A stretch of DNA of 64,000 nucleotides, from contig NZ_BMSA01000041.1 of assembly GCF_014648915.1 (NCBI RefSeq), forward strand, positions 1 through 64,000, given 5' to 3'. This DNA comes from Streptomyces phaeofaciens. GTDB lineage: Bacteria > Actinomycetota > Actinomycetes > Streptomycetales > Streptomycetaceae. The position numbers and the translations under genes were made by a program. Below, piece by piece: positions 19,515 through 28,074 of the stretch; positions within the stretch are counted from its first letter, which is position 1; every line of letters begins with the position of its first letter. Below the pieces are notes generated by a model that was not told the origin of the DNA, searched no databases, and saw only the letters and a list, made by a program, of their open reading frames with translations.

Positions 19515-19853
19515 ATGGAGATCGAGCTGGCAGACGCTGTGGCGGTTCTGCGGGAGGAAGTGCTTGAGGCGGCGGCGCGGGGTGCCGGTCAGGACATCGC
19601 TTTCAAAGTCGGCTTTTTTGAGTTGGAGTTCATGGTCGAACTACGCCAAGACGCGCGGGCGAAAGCCGGCTTCAAAGCATGGGTGGTCTCGGGGGAAGCG
19701 GAGGGCGGAGTGGCGCGAGGCACTACCCAGCTGGTGAGGATCACTTTGACTCCGCAGAGGCCGAATGGAGGCGACATCCTCATTCAGAGCGGCTCCAGCC
19801 GGACCACGAGGTTCGGGCCCGGCCCTGTCGGCGACCGCATCGAGGATGACTGA
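19515..19853 (+). CDS. Trypco2-like small protein paired with trypsin-STAND gene
   Basis: A 112-residue protein starting MEIELADAVAVLREEVLEAA, then DIAFKVGFFELEFMVELRQD and a basic-glycine loop, ending in the beta strand TTQLVRITLTPQ. This pattern matches the trypsin-co-occurring domain (trypco2) described by comparative genomics beside serine-protease/STAND genes in actinobacteria. Its molecular role is unknown; a sensor or adaptor for the protease is proposed. The ATG at 19515 is preferred over an upstream in-frame start at 19419 because GGGGGAGGGG lies 5-14 bases before it and the family begins with this motif. The next gene starts 36 bp downstream, so the two form an operon. Confidence 0.72.
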   Translation: MEIELADAVAVLREEVLEAAARGAGQDIAFKVGFFELEFMVELRQDARAKAGFKAWVVSGEAEGGVARGTTQLVRITLTPQRPNGGDILIQSGSSRTTRFGPGPVGDRIEDD

Positions 19854-19889
19854 GACACTGACTCACCCCTGAAGTCAGAGGGCCGCACT

Positions 19890-22800
19890 GTGGACCGTGA
19901 GCGAGTAGTGGTCATTGAGGCCGAAGGCGGTGCAGGCCGCGGATCTGGTTATGTGATTGCGCCCTGTGTCGTTTTGACCTCTGCGCACGTGGTACCAAGA
20001 GAGGGCAAGCGGACCACCCTCTTCCGGCCTGGTCACACAGGCGTGTGCAGCGCCGTGGTGGTGTGGCGGGGCACTCCGGGCGGTCTTTTCGACGCCGCCT
20101 TGCTAAGCGTTGACGACCCACAATGGGTTTCTTCCACCGGAGCGCCGGTGCGGTGGGGACGGATCGCGACGCGACGGACAGGGGCGCTCTGTGAAGCCTG
20201 GGGCGCTGCGAATATGGCACAGCGGCCTGGCAAGGCCGTCGACACTGCGCATCCGTCCGGCACGATCAATCCGGGAGATTCCTTCGTCGCCAATCGCTAT
20301 GTCATGAACGTCGACAAGCACCCGCCGGAGGGCGAGGCTGACGGCGCGTCACCTTGGGGCGGCATGTCCGGGGCGGCGTTGTTTGCCGGCAGGCTGCTCA
20401 TTGGCGTCATCGCGAGTGACCAGGCCGGATTCCCGCACTCCCGCCTGGCGGCGGTCCCCGCCTATGTGTTGTGGGCTAATCCCGGCTTCCACGCTGCCAT
20501 GGCCGAGCACGCCCCGCAGATGTGCACCGCCCTCGAACCGGCGGAACTACAGCACTTGCACAGCGTCCTTCCGCCCATCGCATCGGTCGCCGAACTGCTG
20601 GAAGCCCGCCGTGCCGTGGTGCCGCTGCGAGGACGCGGAGAACAGCTTCACGAGTTGCTCGCCTGGGCGACATCCCCAACCACCGACAGCAGACTTCTTC
20701 ACGGGCCGGCCCGTCACGGTAAAACGCGCCTCGCGTACGAACTCGGCAGCCGGCTGTCACATCAAGGCTGGGCCGTGCTGTGGCTGCGCACTGTCACCCT
20801 CGCTACGGAGGCACTGGACGCATTGGCTGACACCGTGGTTCCCCTGTTGGTGGTCGTGGACGACGCCGACGGCAGGAGCGACCAGATCATTGCCGTACTC
20901 GAGACCCTGACCAGGCACAACAGGGCGAAGTCGGCGAAGCTTCTCCTGCTCGCCGAAAGGGAGGAGTGGCTGCACGACCTGCTTGATCGCAGTTCGACCG
21001 TCGAGGGAACGCTGGGGAGAATCGAGGCAACTGCGCTGCCTGCCCTGGAACTGGACCTCGGTGCACGTGGTGATGCTTACCGGGAAGCAGCGGAAAGCTT
21101 CGCACGGTGCCTGCCCAAGATCCGCGGCTGGGAGCACCACGACTTCGCAGCGCTCGCCGTAAGCCTGGAGGATCTTGAAGTAAACCGGCCTGATCTGGAC
21201 AACCTCGCAGCCGTTCAAGCAACCGCACTCACCGATCTACTGCATGCCACCGGCACCCACAGACCCCACGAGGCTGTCCTTTTACGCTCGCAGGCCACCC
21301 ATCGGCTCCGTATGCCAGACCTGCTGCTTCGCTACCTGGACGCAGCGATGCTGGCCGACGAACTCCCGTATCCGGCTCTCCTTCCGGACGACCTGCCCCA
21401 GCCCGACCTATCCAGGGTCTACCTGAGCCAACGGGTACAACCTCAGAGGTCGGTAAAGCAGACCGACCAGGGCGCCGATGTCGACAGCGGGCCTGTCGTG
21501 GCCGAGAGGATTCTGGAACGGCACGACAACTGTCTTGTGACGGCGGCCGCCGGCGGTGGCAAGACCAGCCTGCTGCGCACTGTCCTCGTGGCCTCCGTCA
21601 AGCGGTGGGCGGCTGGCCGGCGTGACCCAGTAGTGCCTGTGCTGGTGCCCGCAGCCGTTCTCGCCGGCCGCTCCCTGCCCGAGGCGATCGCCAAGAGCCT
21701 CCATGACGAACTGGCGGAGGACTTCCCACCGGATTTCTTCAGTTCCATGCCCCTGCCGCGAGTCCCGTGGCTGGTATTGGTCGACGGCCTCGACGAGATA
21801 ACCGACGCAGATACTCTGCGCAGAATCCTGGCCCGGCTGGCAGGCCACCTCAAGAAGCCGACTGCGTCTCCGTACCGGTTCATCATCACCACGCGCCCCC
21901 TGCCGGAGGGCTGGCTGGCGAACCTCGGGGAACAACTGCCTCGCTTCGCGTTGCTGCCTTTCGACGAAGCGCAGCTACGCTCGCTTGCCACAGGCTGGTT
22001 CACGGCCTTGTCTTTGCCGGACCCTGGCACAGTGACCGCAGCGTTTGTCGCAGAGATTGTTCGCAACCGCCTGAGCGAACCCGCCCGCATCCCCCTTATG
22101 GCGTCCATGTTGTGTCAACTGCACGCACACGATCCAGGTCGCCGGCTGCCTGAGGGGCGCAGCGAGGCCTACCGCCTCTTCATCAATCTGCTGTACCGCC
22201 GCCAACACGCAACCCCACTGCCGTTGAAAGGCTTTGAAGACCAGCTCCTCACCGCGGCACAACACACGCAACAATGTCTTCCGGCCCTCATCGACCACCT
22301 GGCCGCGGAACGGCATGCAGGAAACTCCCTGCATGCCGTTGACTGGCTGGTTGATCAGCCGGACGCCGCCTGCCCTGTACCAGGATTGCGAGAGGTATGG
22401 ATCAGGTTTCTCACAGAGATCTTGCGTCGCAGCGGTCTGCTGACACAACGCGGAAGAGACTTCGCCTTCCTGCACCAGACGATCCTCGAATACCTCGCCG
22501 CTCGACACACCGCGGCGAGCAGGCGAGCCGCGGATGAAGCATTCCGAGACCTGTTCGGGCGCTGGACCAGATACCGACCCTGGGAGCGAAGGTTCTGGGA
22601 GAGCCCCAGCGACACGGCCTACTCCTACGCCGGGTTCCTACTCGACGCTTGGAGGAAAACCGACAGAGAACCCGACGTGACCAGAGCCCTGCACAGCCTG
22701 GCCAGGCGGGGAGGGAATATGGGGCGGTCGTTCATCACCGAACAGGCAGCGCTGGGGACGCTCATCCCTGAAAGCGTCATCTCCACAGTCGCTGACGGCT

Positions 22801-24074
22801 ACGCACAGATTGCCGCCGCTTCCGACTCCACGAACGCCCCTTGGGCGGCGACGAAGTTGATCACGCTCGGTGATCCACGGGGTCGTGAGGCATTGGCCAG
22901 GCTGGCCAACGAGAAGAGGGTGAGCGTTGTGACGCGGCGCTGGATGGCGCGCGACTTGGCCGGCCTGGGCGATACCCGGGGTGCCAGGGTGCTCGAGGGG
23001 CTGGCTCACGATTCCGAGGCGCTTCCCTCCGATCGTGTGTGGGCGGCTCGTGATCTTGTAAGCTTCGAGTCATCGCGTGGCCTTGACGCGTTGGCCACCC
23101 TGGCCCGGACCCATGCTATCCCCGACCAGGACCGCGTGAGCGCCGCCGAGAGTCTTGCGGAGGCCGGAGATTCCCGCGGTGCAGAGGCACTCGCAGCCCT
23201 GGCGGATGACCCCTCGCGTGAAGCGGCCGACCGATTGGTGGCCGCCAAAGCGCTTGCCTCTTGCGGAGACCGACGAGGCTTCGAGGCGTTGGTCACCTTC
23301 GCCACCGTCTCCAACGCTGTCGATGCCCAAACATACGACCGTCTGCTGCACGAGATGGTCCTCTCGATGGAGGAGCCCCGCCGGAAAGCCGTGGACCTCG
23401 ATATCGCGGCACTCACCGCCGCGGCCCGCAGAGCCAACGTGCGACGAGAAGCGGCCCGGACCCTGGCGCGACTTGGTGATCCGCGCGGGTTGGACATCCT
23501 CGCCGAACTGAGCGACGACCTCACCACCGATTACGATTTCCTGGAGGCGGCAAGAACACTTGCTCAAACAGGGAACACTCAGGGCCTCGACGCTCTCGCC
23601 CAGCTCGTCGAAGCTCCCTCGGTACCCGTTCCCCGCAGACGCCGAGCGGCAGAGACCTTGGCCCGCTTCGGAGACGGGCGAGGGCTGGATTTCCTGGCCG
23701 ACCTGGCTGCGTCCTCGGGCCGAGCGGCTTGGGCCGCCGCCCAGATCCTGGCGGCATTGGGCGACGGTCGAGGCCTTGACGCGCTTGCATCCGCTGCCGC
23801 CCATCCCGACATGCGCCACTCCGAACGCGTCCATGCGGCCAGTGCGCTCGCGCTCTTTGGCGATGCCCGCGGCAGGGACATGATCGCGGCCATGACCGAG
23901 CAGTACGACCCCGCCAGTTGGGAGGGGAGACTGGCCAGGATGAGGGCGGACGAGTACACCGCGATCGGCGCGGAGGGTACCTCGCAAGTCGTGTCCGTGT
24001 CCGTGAATTGGGAGACGCTCTCCATTCATATGGAGGTGCACCGGTACTCGAGGACGGATACCGAAGACGCGTGA
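19890..24074 (+). CDS. Trypsin / dual P-loop NTPase (AAA-like plus NACHT) / HEAT-repeat conflict protein
   Basis: 1394 residues. Residues 1-205 are a trypsin-like protease with an intact triad: H33 (LTSAHVV), D68 (LFDAALL), S160 (GGMSGAAL). Residues about 245-400 hold a first P-loop NTPase: GPARHGKT (272-279) and LLVVVDDAD (Walker B). Residues about 540-720 hold a second, NACHT-like NTPase: AAGGGKTS (553-560) and WLVLVDGLDEITDAD (627-641). A helical region with LHQTILEYLAARH follows, then from about 980 to 1370 roughly ten HEAT/PBS-lyase-like repeats built on LGDPRGxxALAxLA. This is the architecture of a STAND sensor-effector: repeats sense, NTPases oligomerise, and the protease executes. The GTG start follows AGAGGG by 7 bases. 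Two complete P-loop modules in one chain is unusual. The triggers and targets (phage, or self-killing) are not known. Confidence 0.85.
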   Translation: MDRERVVVIEAEGGAGRGSGYVIAPCVVLTSAHVVPREGKRTTLFRPGHTGVCSAVVVWRGTPGGLFDAALLSVDDPQWVSSTGAPVRWGRIATRRTGALCEAWGAANMAQRPGKAVDTAHPSGTINPGDSFVANRYVMNVDKHPPEGEADGASPWGGMSGAALFAGRLLIGVIASDQAGFPHSRLAAVPAYVLWANPGFHAAMAEHAPQMCTALEPAELQHLHSVLPPIASVAELLEARRAVVPLRGRGEQLHELLAWATSPTTDSRLLHGPARHGKTRLAYELGSRLSHQGWAVLWLRTVTLATEALDALADTVVPLLVVVDDADGRSDQIIAVLETLTRHNRAKSAKLLLLAEREEWLHDLLDRSSTVEGTLGRIEATALPALELDLGARGDAYREAAESFARCLPKIRGWEHHDFAALAVSLEDLEVNRPDLDNLAAVQATALTDLLHATGTHRPHEAVLLRSQATHRLRMPDLLLRYLDAAMLADELPYPALLPDDLPQPDLSRVYLSQRVQPQRSVKQTDQGADVDSGPVVAERILERHDNCLVTAAAGGGKTSLLRTVLVASVKRWAAGRRDPVVPVLVPAAVLAGRSLPEAIAKSLHDELAEDFPPDFFSSMPLPRVPWLVLVDGLDEITDADTLRRILARLAGHLKKPTASPYRFIITTRPLPEGWLANLGEQLPRFALLPFDEAQLRSLATGWFTALSLPDPGTVTAAFVAEIVRNRLSEPARIPLMASMLCQLHAHDPGRRLPEGRSEAYRLFINLLYRRQHATPLPLKGFEDQLLTAAQHTQQCLPALIDHLAAERHAGNSLHAVDWLVDQPDAACPVPGLREVWIRFLTEILRRSGLLTQRGRDFAFLHQTILEYLAARHTAASRRAADEAFRDLFGRWTRYRPWERRFWESPSDTAYSYAGFLLDAWRKTDREPDVTRALHSLARRGGNMGRSFITEQAALGTLIPESVISTVADGYAQIAAASDSTNAPWAATKLITLGDPRGREALARLANEKRVSVVTRRWMARDLAGLGDTRGARVLEGLAHDSEALPSDRVWAARDLVSFESSRGLDALATLARTHAIPDQDRVSAAESLAEAGDSRGAEALAALADDPSREAADRLVAAKALASCGDRRGFEALVTFATVSNAVDAQTYDRLLHEMVLSMEEPRRKAVDLDIAALTAAARRANVRREAARTLARLGDPRGLDILAELSDDLTTDYDFLEAARTLAQTGNTQGLDALAQLVEAPSVPVPRRRRAAETLARFGDGRGLDFLADLAASSGRAAWAAAQILAALGDGRGLDALASAAAHPDMRHSERVHAASALALFGDARGRDMIAAMTEQYDPASWEGRLARMRADEYTAIGAEGTSQVVSVSVNWETLSIHMEVHRYSRTDTEDA

Positions 24075-24087
24075 TCCACGCTGCCGG

Positions 24088-24351
24088 ATGCACGAAGCCT
24101 TGGGACGACCTTGCCATGGCGGGCCCGATCTGTTGCGCACGATGGTCAAGCCGTTCGCCGACGCGCTCCTGTCCGCGGAGGCCTACGTCCTCTGCGATGA
24201 CGAATACGGGCAGGTCGGCGAGGAGAGAGCCGGCCATAGCAACGGCCGTCGCCCACGCGGGTGGGACACCCGGGCTGGCACCGTCCAACTCGCCGTTCCC
24301 AAGCTCGGGTCCGGCGGCACCTCAAAACCGCCGAGGAGACCGGACGGCTGA
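24088..24351 (+). pseudogene. IS256-family transposase, N-terminal fragment
   Basis: LLRTMVKPFADALLSAEAYV ... DEYGQVGEERAGHSNGRRPR and GWDTRAGTVQLAVPKLGSGG reproduce the N-terminal signature of IS256 (mutator-type) transposases. It stops at PKLGSGGTSKPP, where it meets an IstB fragment. The catalytic domain is absent. Confidence 0.75.
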
Positions 24352-24659
24352 CCAGCAAGCTCGGTACCTACCTGCGGCCCAGCGTCCTTGTGGTCGACGA
24401 AGTCGGCTACCAGCCCCTCGAACGAGCCGAGGCGAACCTGGTCTTCCAGGTCATCCCAAAGCGCTATGCAAAGGGCTCCATCATCCTGACCTCGAACAAG
24501 ACCTTCAGCGAGTGGGGCCAGGTCTTCGGCGACGCGGTCCTGGCCACCCCCATCCTCGACCGCCTCCTCCACCACTGCGACGTGATCTCCATCAACGGGC
24601 CCAGCTACGGCCTCAAGAACCGCCTCGCCGCTATCGAAGGAGACACGGACGCAGCCTGA
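24351..24659 (+). pseudogene. IS21 helper ATPase IstB, C-terminal fragment
   Basis: The frame reads LGTYLRPSVLVVDEVGYQPL (Walker B), FQVIPKRYAKGSIILTSNKT (sensor I region), FSEWGQVFGDAVLATPILDR and LLHHCDVISINGPSYGLKN, which is the C-terminal half of IstB. The Walker A half and istA are missing. It is fused to the IS256 fragment at about 24330-24350 with no recognisable end sequence from either element, so this is a recombination joint rather than a clean insertion. Confidence 0.78.
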
Positions 24660-25057
24660 CCAAGAGGCAACTCCTCTCGGCAGCCGGCCCCGGACGAGCT
24701 AGCGGCCGTCGGGGTGGGGCTGCTGACGAGCGGTGGCACCACGCCAACGCGCAGTGCGAACCTTGACGTGCCTCTGAGCGCGGTCATCTCTTTCAGCCCC
24801 TGCACGACTCGGCATGACCCCGTGTCTTGGTCCACGAGGATGGGCCAGTTCCCCCCGATCCTGATCTGGCGCCCCTGCTCGTCTTTCGCCGTGGAATACC
24901 ACGTGAAGCCATAGATGCCCGTGACAGCCGGGGTCGCCCACAGACCAAGCCTGAAGGCCCACTCGTCCCAACGGTCGGTCAGGGTCCGGCCGAACTCTTC
25001 CGCACGTCTCCGTGCTTCGCTCTCCTCCAAGAGGCCCCCTTCACCGCTCTCCAACAC
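24605..25057 (-). CDS. Hypothetical protein, possibly YrhB/Imm35-like, 3' end doubtful
   Basis: A 150-residue minus-strand frame. The N-terminal two thirds look like a real protein: SEARRRAEEFGRTL, WDEWAFRLGLWATPAVTGIY, GFTWYSTAKDEQGRQIRIGG, then NWPILVDQDTGSCRV. That last motif recalls the GNxPILVDxxTG signature of YrhB/Imm35-type small proteins, which are often immunity proteins. The last 40 residues (SSPTPTAASSSG ... ARRFLRP) run into the IstB fragment and are probably not original. No partner toxin gene is visible. Functional assignment is weak. Confidence 0.4.
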   Translation of the reverse strand: MLESGEGGLLEESEARRRAEEFGRTLTDRWDEWAFRLGLWATPAVTGIYGFTWYSTAKDEQGRQIRIGGNWPILVDQDTGSCRVVQGLKEMTALRGTSRFALRVGVVPPLVSSPTPTAASSSGAGCREELPLGQAASVSPSIAARRFLRP

Positions 25058-25140
25058 TTGAGAGAACTGACGTTACGGGACTGAAGCAGGCCACCGAACG
25101 GGAGCTACCGCGGTGCACACATCTCTGTACTTGGTGGTGC

Positions 25141-26894
25141 ACACAGAGGGCCCTGGCAAGATTTTCGTGAAGCCGGGGTGTGCCACCGTGCGCCGGTGAC
25201 GCTCCGTCACGGGTGGCGGGACCTTCGGCAAGTGTGATGACCTCGTACGAATCATGTCGCCGCACCTGGATGTGGTGCGGGTGGAACGGGTGTGGTTGTC
25301 GGGTGGTGTGATCCGTATCGCTGCCCGTACGGGTGAGTTGATGATGGCGTGTCCGGATTGCCGGTGCGCGTCGGCGCGGGTGCACAGCCGGTATTCCCGC
25401 ACGCTGGCCGATGTCGCTGCCGGAGGCCGGCCAGTGCTGATCAGTCTGATGGTGCGGCGGTTGTTCTGTGACAGTGCGGACTGCGGTCGGCGGACTTTTG
25501 CCGAGCAGGTGGAGGGGCTGACGGTGCGCTATCAGCGTCGCAGTCCGCTGCTGCAGCATCTGGTCGAGATGGCCGGGGTGCTGCTCGCCGGCCGTGGCGG
25601 GGCCCGGCTTCTGCGCATTTTGAAGACGCCGTTGTCGCGGACGAGTGTGCTGTTCCAGTTGATGCGCATGGGACTTCCGCCGGTCGCGACACCGCGAGTG
25701 CTGGGCGTGGACGACTTCGCGTTGTACGCGGACGTCTACGGCACGCTGCTCGTGGATGCCGACACACGGCTGCCCATCGAGTTGTGGGCCGGGCGCGATG
25801 CCGAGCAGCTGGCCTCCTGGCTGCGTGCGCATCCCGGCGTCGAGGTGGTGTGCCGGGACGGCTCGCTGGTCTACCGGCAGGGCATCACCGAGGGAGCCCC
25901 GGACGCGGTGCAGGTCAGCGACCGTTTTCACCTGTGGCAGGGGCTGTCGAAGCGGGTCTCGGACATCGCCGCGGCCCACCGCGACTGCCTGGCCGCCGCA
26001 GTACCTGAGCCCGAACCGGCCCCACCGCCGTCGGACGAACTGCGCGAGGCGGCCGACACTCCCGCCCGCCGTCACGCGAAGCGACTGTTCGAGACCGTCC
26101 AGGGATACACCGGCAAGGCCCGCAGTCTCAGCGCGATAGCCCGCGAACTCGGCTTGAACCGCCGCACCGTGGCCAAGTACGCACGCGCTGCCTGCTGGCA
26201 GGAGTGCGTACGGCGCACTCCGCCCCGCCGGTCCACGAGCCTCGACCCGTATCTGGAGTATCTGAGGCAGCGGTGGGAGGAAGGCGAGCACACCGCCACC
26301 GTGCTGCACCAGGAGATTGCCGCCAAGGGGTACAGCGGCCACTACCAACGGGTCAAGATGGCCATCGCGCCGCTACGCCGCGGTCTGCCGATCGACACAC
26401 CGCGCGAGCGGCCACCATCGCCCCGCCAGGTCGCCCGGTGGATCACCACCACACCGCCCCGGCGCGGCCTGCACGCCACCGAGGCACTCCGTCGGCTGCT
26501 TGAACACTGCCCGGAGCTCGACCAAACCCACACTCTGGTAAGGCAGTTCGCGGCCATGCTCGATGCCCGCGACGCCGCCCCGCTGCCGGCCTGGCTCGAC
26601 CAACTCGCGGCCTCTGGCCTGCCTGCCTTGGCGAGCCTGGCCAACGCCATCCGCGAAGACCAACTGGCAGTCGTGCAGGGCATCACCACCCCGTACAACT
26701 CCGGCGTCAACGAAGGCCGCATCACGGACCTGAAGCTCCAGAAACGGGTCATGGCCGGCCGCGCCGGCGTTCCGCTCCTGCGCCACCGCGTCGTCCTCAT
26801 GGCCCATCTCCGACGCCGCCACCCGTGACGGAGCGTCACCGGCGCGCGGTGGCACACCCCGGCTTCACGAAAATCTTGCCAGGGCCACACAGAG
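25141..26894 (+). mobile_element. Intact ISL3-family element with 8-bp target duplication
   Basis: The element spans 25149-26886. It is flanked by direct 8-bp duplications ACACAGAG at 25141-25148 and 26887-26894. Terminal inverted repeats begin GGCCCTGGCAAGATTTTCGT at each end and extend about 40 bp. One intact transposase is inside. Preserved target duplications and repeats mean a recent insertion. The interrupted sequence (TTGGTGGTGCACACAGAG / AAGTACGCCGAC) is not recognisably coding. Confidence 0.93.
25254..26828 (+). CDS. ISL3-family transposase
   Basis: 524 residues. The N-terminal zinc-ribbon-like segment shows CPDCRCASARVHSRYSR and CDSADCGRRTFAEQVEGL. The DDE domain has VLGVDDFALYADVYGTLLVD (first Asp), VVCRDGSLVYRQGI (second Asp), then a long helical insertion with a helix-turn-helix (LSAIARELGLNRRTVAKYAR). 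It ends with PYNSGVNEGRITDLKLQKR (Glu region). The size suits the ISL3 group with an extra HTH insert. No defects are seen. Confidence 0.92.
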   Translation: MSPHLDVVRVERVWLSGGVIRIAARTGELMMACPDCRCASARVHSRYSRTLADVAAGGRPVLISLMVRRLFCDSADCGRRTFAEQVEGLTVRYQRRSPLLQHLVEMAGVLLAGRGGARLLRILKTPLSRTSVLFQLMRMGLPPVATPRVLGVDDFALYADVYGTLLVDADTRLPIELWAGRDAEQLASWLRAHPGVEVVCRDGSLVYRQGITEGAPDAVQVSDRFHLWQGLSKRVSDIAAAHRDCLAAAVPEPEPAPPPSDELREAADTPARRHAKRLFETVQGYTGKARSLSAIARELGLNRRTVAKYARAACWQECVRRTPPRRSTSLDPYLEYLRQRWEEGEHTATVLHQEIAAKGYSGHYQRVKMAIAPLRRGLPIDTPRERPPSPRQVARWITTTPPRRGLHATEALRRLLEHCPELDQTHTLVRQFAAMLDARDAAPLPAWLDQLAASGLPALASLANAIREDQLAVVQGITTPYNSGVNEGRITDLKLQKRVMAGRAGVPLLRHRVVLMAHLRRRHP

Positions 26895-26907
26895 AAGTAC
26901 GCCGACA

Positions 26908-27444
26908 TCACCGCAGCGCGAACGACGCCCGCTGCTGCCACCTTGTTCCGTCGTGGACCATCAGATCGACCGACGACACGGGGGCAGTGACGGGAAGCCG
27001 GCCGCGAAGGTCGGCCTCGGCCTCCTCCAGCACGGCATCGTCCTGCCCCTGGGCGATGGTCAGATGCGGGACGACCTCGTCGAACTGCCCGCCGAACGGC
27101 GGGGTCTCCGGCCACCGGTCCGCGATCGCCTCGGTGAGCCGGCGGAACGGGAGGTCCGGTTCGGGGACGAGATACAGGATCCCCGGGAATCGCCCGCAGT
27201 GCTCGAACCGGGCCTCGAAGGGCCGGTGACGTCCGATCACTTCTCCGATGGCAGCGTAAGCACCCTCGTCGATGCGGCTCTCGTCGAGAAAGGGGAAGAG
27301 GACGGTGACATGGGCCGGAACACCCGCACGGGCTGAGGGGTCCAGCCGGTCACGCCACGCTCGAACAGCAGGTTCTGCCTCGGGGACCCTCACGATGAGT
27401 CCCGACTGCCCTGCCTGAAGCTCACCGGAGTCGTCGCCTGCCAT
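26908..27444 (-). CDS. 2'-5' RNA ligase / 2H phosphoesterase family protein
   Basis: 178 residues with the two HxT motifs that define the 2H superfamily: PAHVTVLFPF in the N-terminal half and VVPHLTIAQGQDD in the C-terminal half. They are spaced about 85 residues apart around an RLPEFxxxxxR-type region (FEHCGRFPGILYLVPEP). Such proteins act on 2',3'-cyclic or 2'-5' RNA ends; the actinobacterial members have no defined substrate. The gene stands alone on the minus strand, beginning 14 bp after the ISL3 target duplication, so it was not interrupted. Confidence 0.82.
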   Translation of the reverse strand: MAGDDSGELQAGQSGLIVRVPEAEPAVRAWRDRLDPSARAGVPAHVTVLFPFLDESRIDEGAYAAIGEVIGRHRPFEARFEHCGRFPGILYLVPEPDLPFRRLTEAIADRWPETPPFGGQFDEVVPHLTIAQGQDDAVLEEAEADLRGRLPVTAPVSSVDLMVHDGTRWQQRASFALR

Positions 27445-27541
27445 CGCACATATGTATCAGCGAGCCCAGAACGACAGCGACCCGATGACGATCGCGGGCG
27501 GTTGAACCGGCGGTCGACGCCCAACGTGATCCTCGCTCAGG

Positions 27542-27631
27542 TGGGGCCACTCGACTCGTTCACGACGAGCGCCCAAGATCGCTGATTGGGGCCAGCGAAC
27601 TCGTTCCCCTGGGGCCGATGGACTCGTTCGA
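27542..27631. repeat. Three 22-bp direct repeats, TGGGGCC...CTCGTTC type
   Basis: Copies at 27542, 27587 and 27610 share TGGGGCC, five or six variable bases, then (A/G)ACTCGTTC. Multiple short repeats at element ends are typical of the IS21 family, whose IstB fragment lies 3 kb away. These may therefore mark a lost IS21 end. They overlap the 3' end of the small gene at 27560. Confidence 0.6.
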
Positions 27632-27805
27632 AGCCATGGGCGCCAGGTTGTAGGCCTGTCGGCACGGGAGACGGGCGAAGAGCTTCGCGCCGCTCGTGTC
27701 GCGGACCAGCCGAGCGGCGTTGCTGTACGACTCGTGCCACGCGCACAGGGCGATTCCGATGTCGGGTCTGGTGGGGGGCTTTTCAGTCTGCGTAGGCTCG
27801 GCCAT
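27560..27805 (-). CDS. Small Cys/His-motif hypothetical protein, C-terminus altered
   Basis: About 81 residues. MAEPTQTEKPPTRPDIGIAL is followed by CAWHESYSNAARLVRDTSGA and ARLPCRQAYNLAP. The C-x-x-H ... P-C-R pattern recurs in small streptomycete proteins of unknown function, where a CxxC usually forms a second metal ligand pair. Here one cysteine of that pair is not seen. The last 25 residues fall in the TGGGGCC repeats, so the natural end was probably replaced. The start at 27805 was chosen because similar proteins begin close to this motif. Confidence 0.45.
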   Translation of the reverse strand: MAEPTQTEKPPTRPDIGIALCAWHESYSNAARLVRDTSGAKLFARLPCRQAYNLAPMASNESIGPRGTSSLAPISDLGRSS

Positions 27806-27880
27806 GTCGCCTCCAAGCAGTCGTCCACGCCCGGGGCCGTTCGCGCGGCTGCCAGGGCTTGTTGTGCCTCCCGACGCTAG

Positions 27881-28074
27881 GAGCGCCAGAGCGCCCTCGT
27901 CGGCCACAAGCCGAACGATGCGTTCTACGTGATCTGCGACGACACGAACAACAAGCAGGAGACGATGGACGCGGGCAGGGTCGTCTGCGACATCGGCGTC
28001 GCTCCCGTACGCCCTGCCGAGTTCGTGCACTCACCATCACCCAGACCGCCGGCCAGCCAGGCAAGAGCGGCTGA
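27881..28074 (+). pseudogene. Contractile tail sheath protein, C-terminal fragment
   Basis: The plus strand reads SALVGHKPNDAFYVICDDTN, then DAGRVVCDIGVAPVRPAEFV, the nearly invariant C-terminus of phage/extracellular contractile injection sheath proteins. A frameshift after PAEFV is followed by ITQTAGQPGKSG and a stop, again fitting the sheath end. Everything upstream of the last 60 or so residues is gone. It shows that a contractile tail cluster once existed here or was recombined in. Confidence 0.72.
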
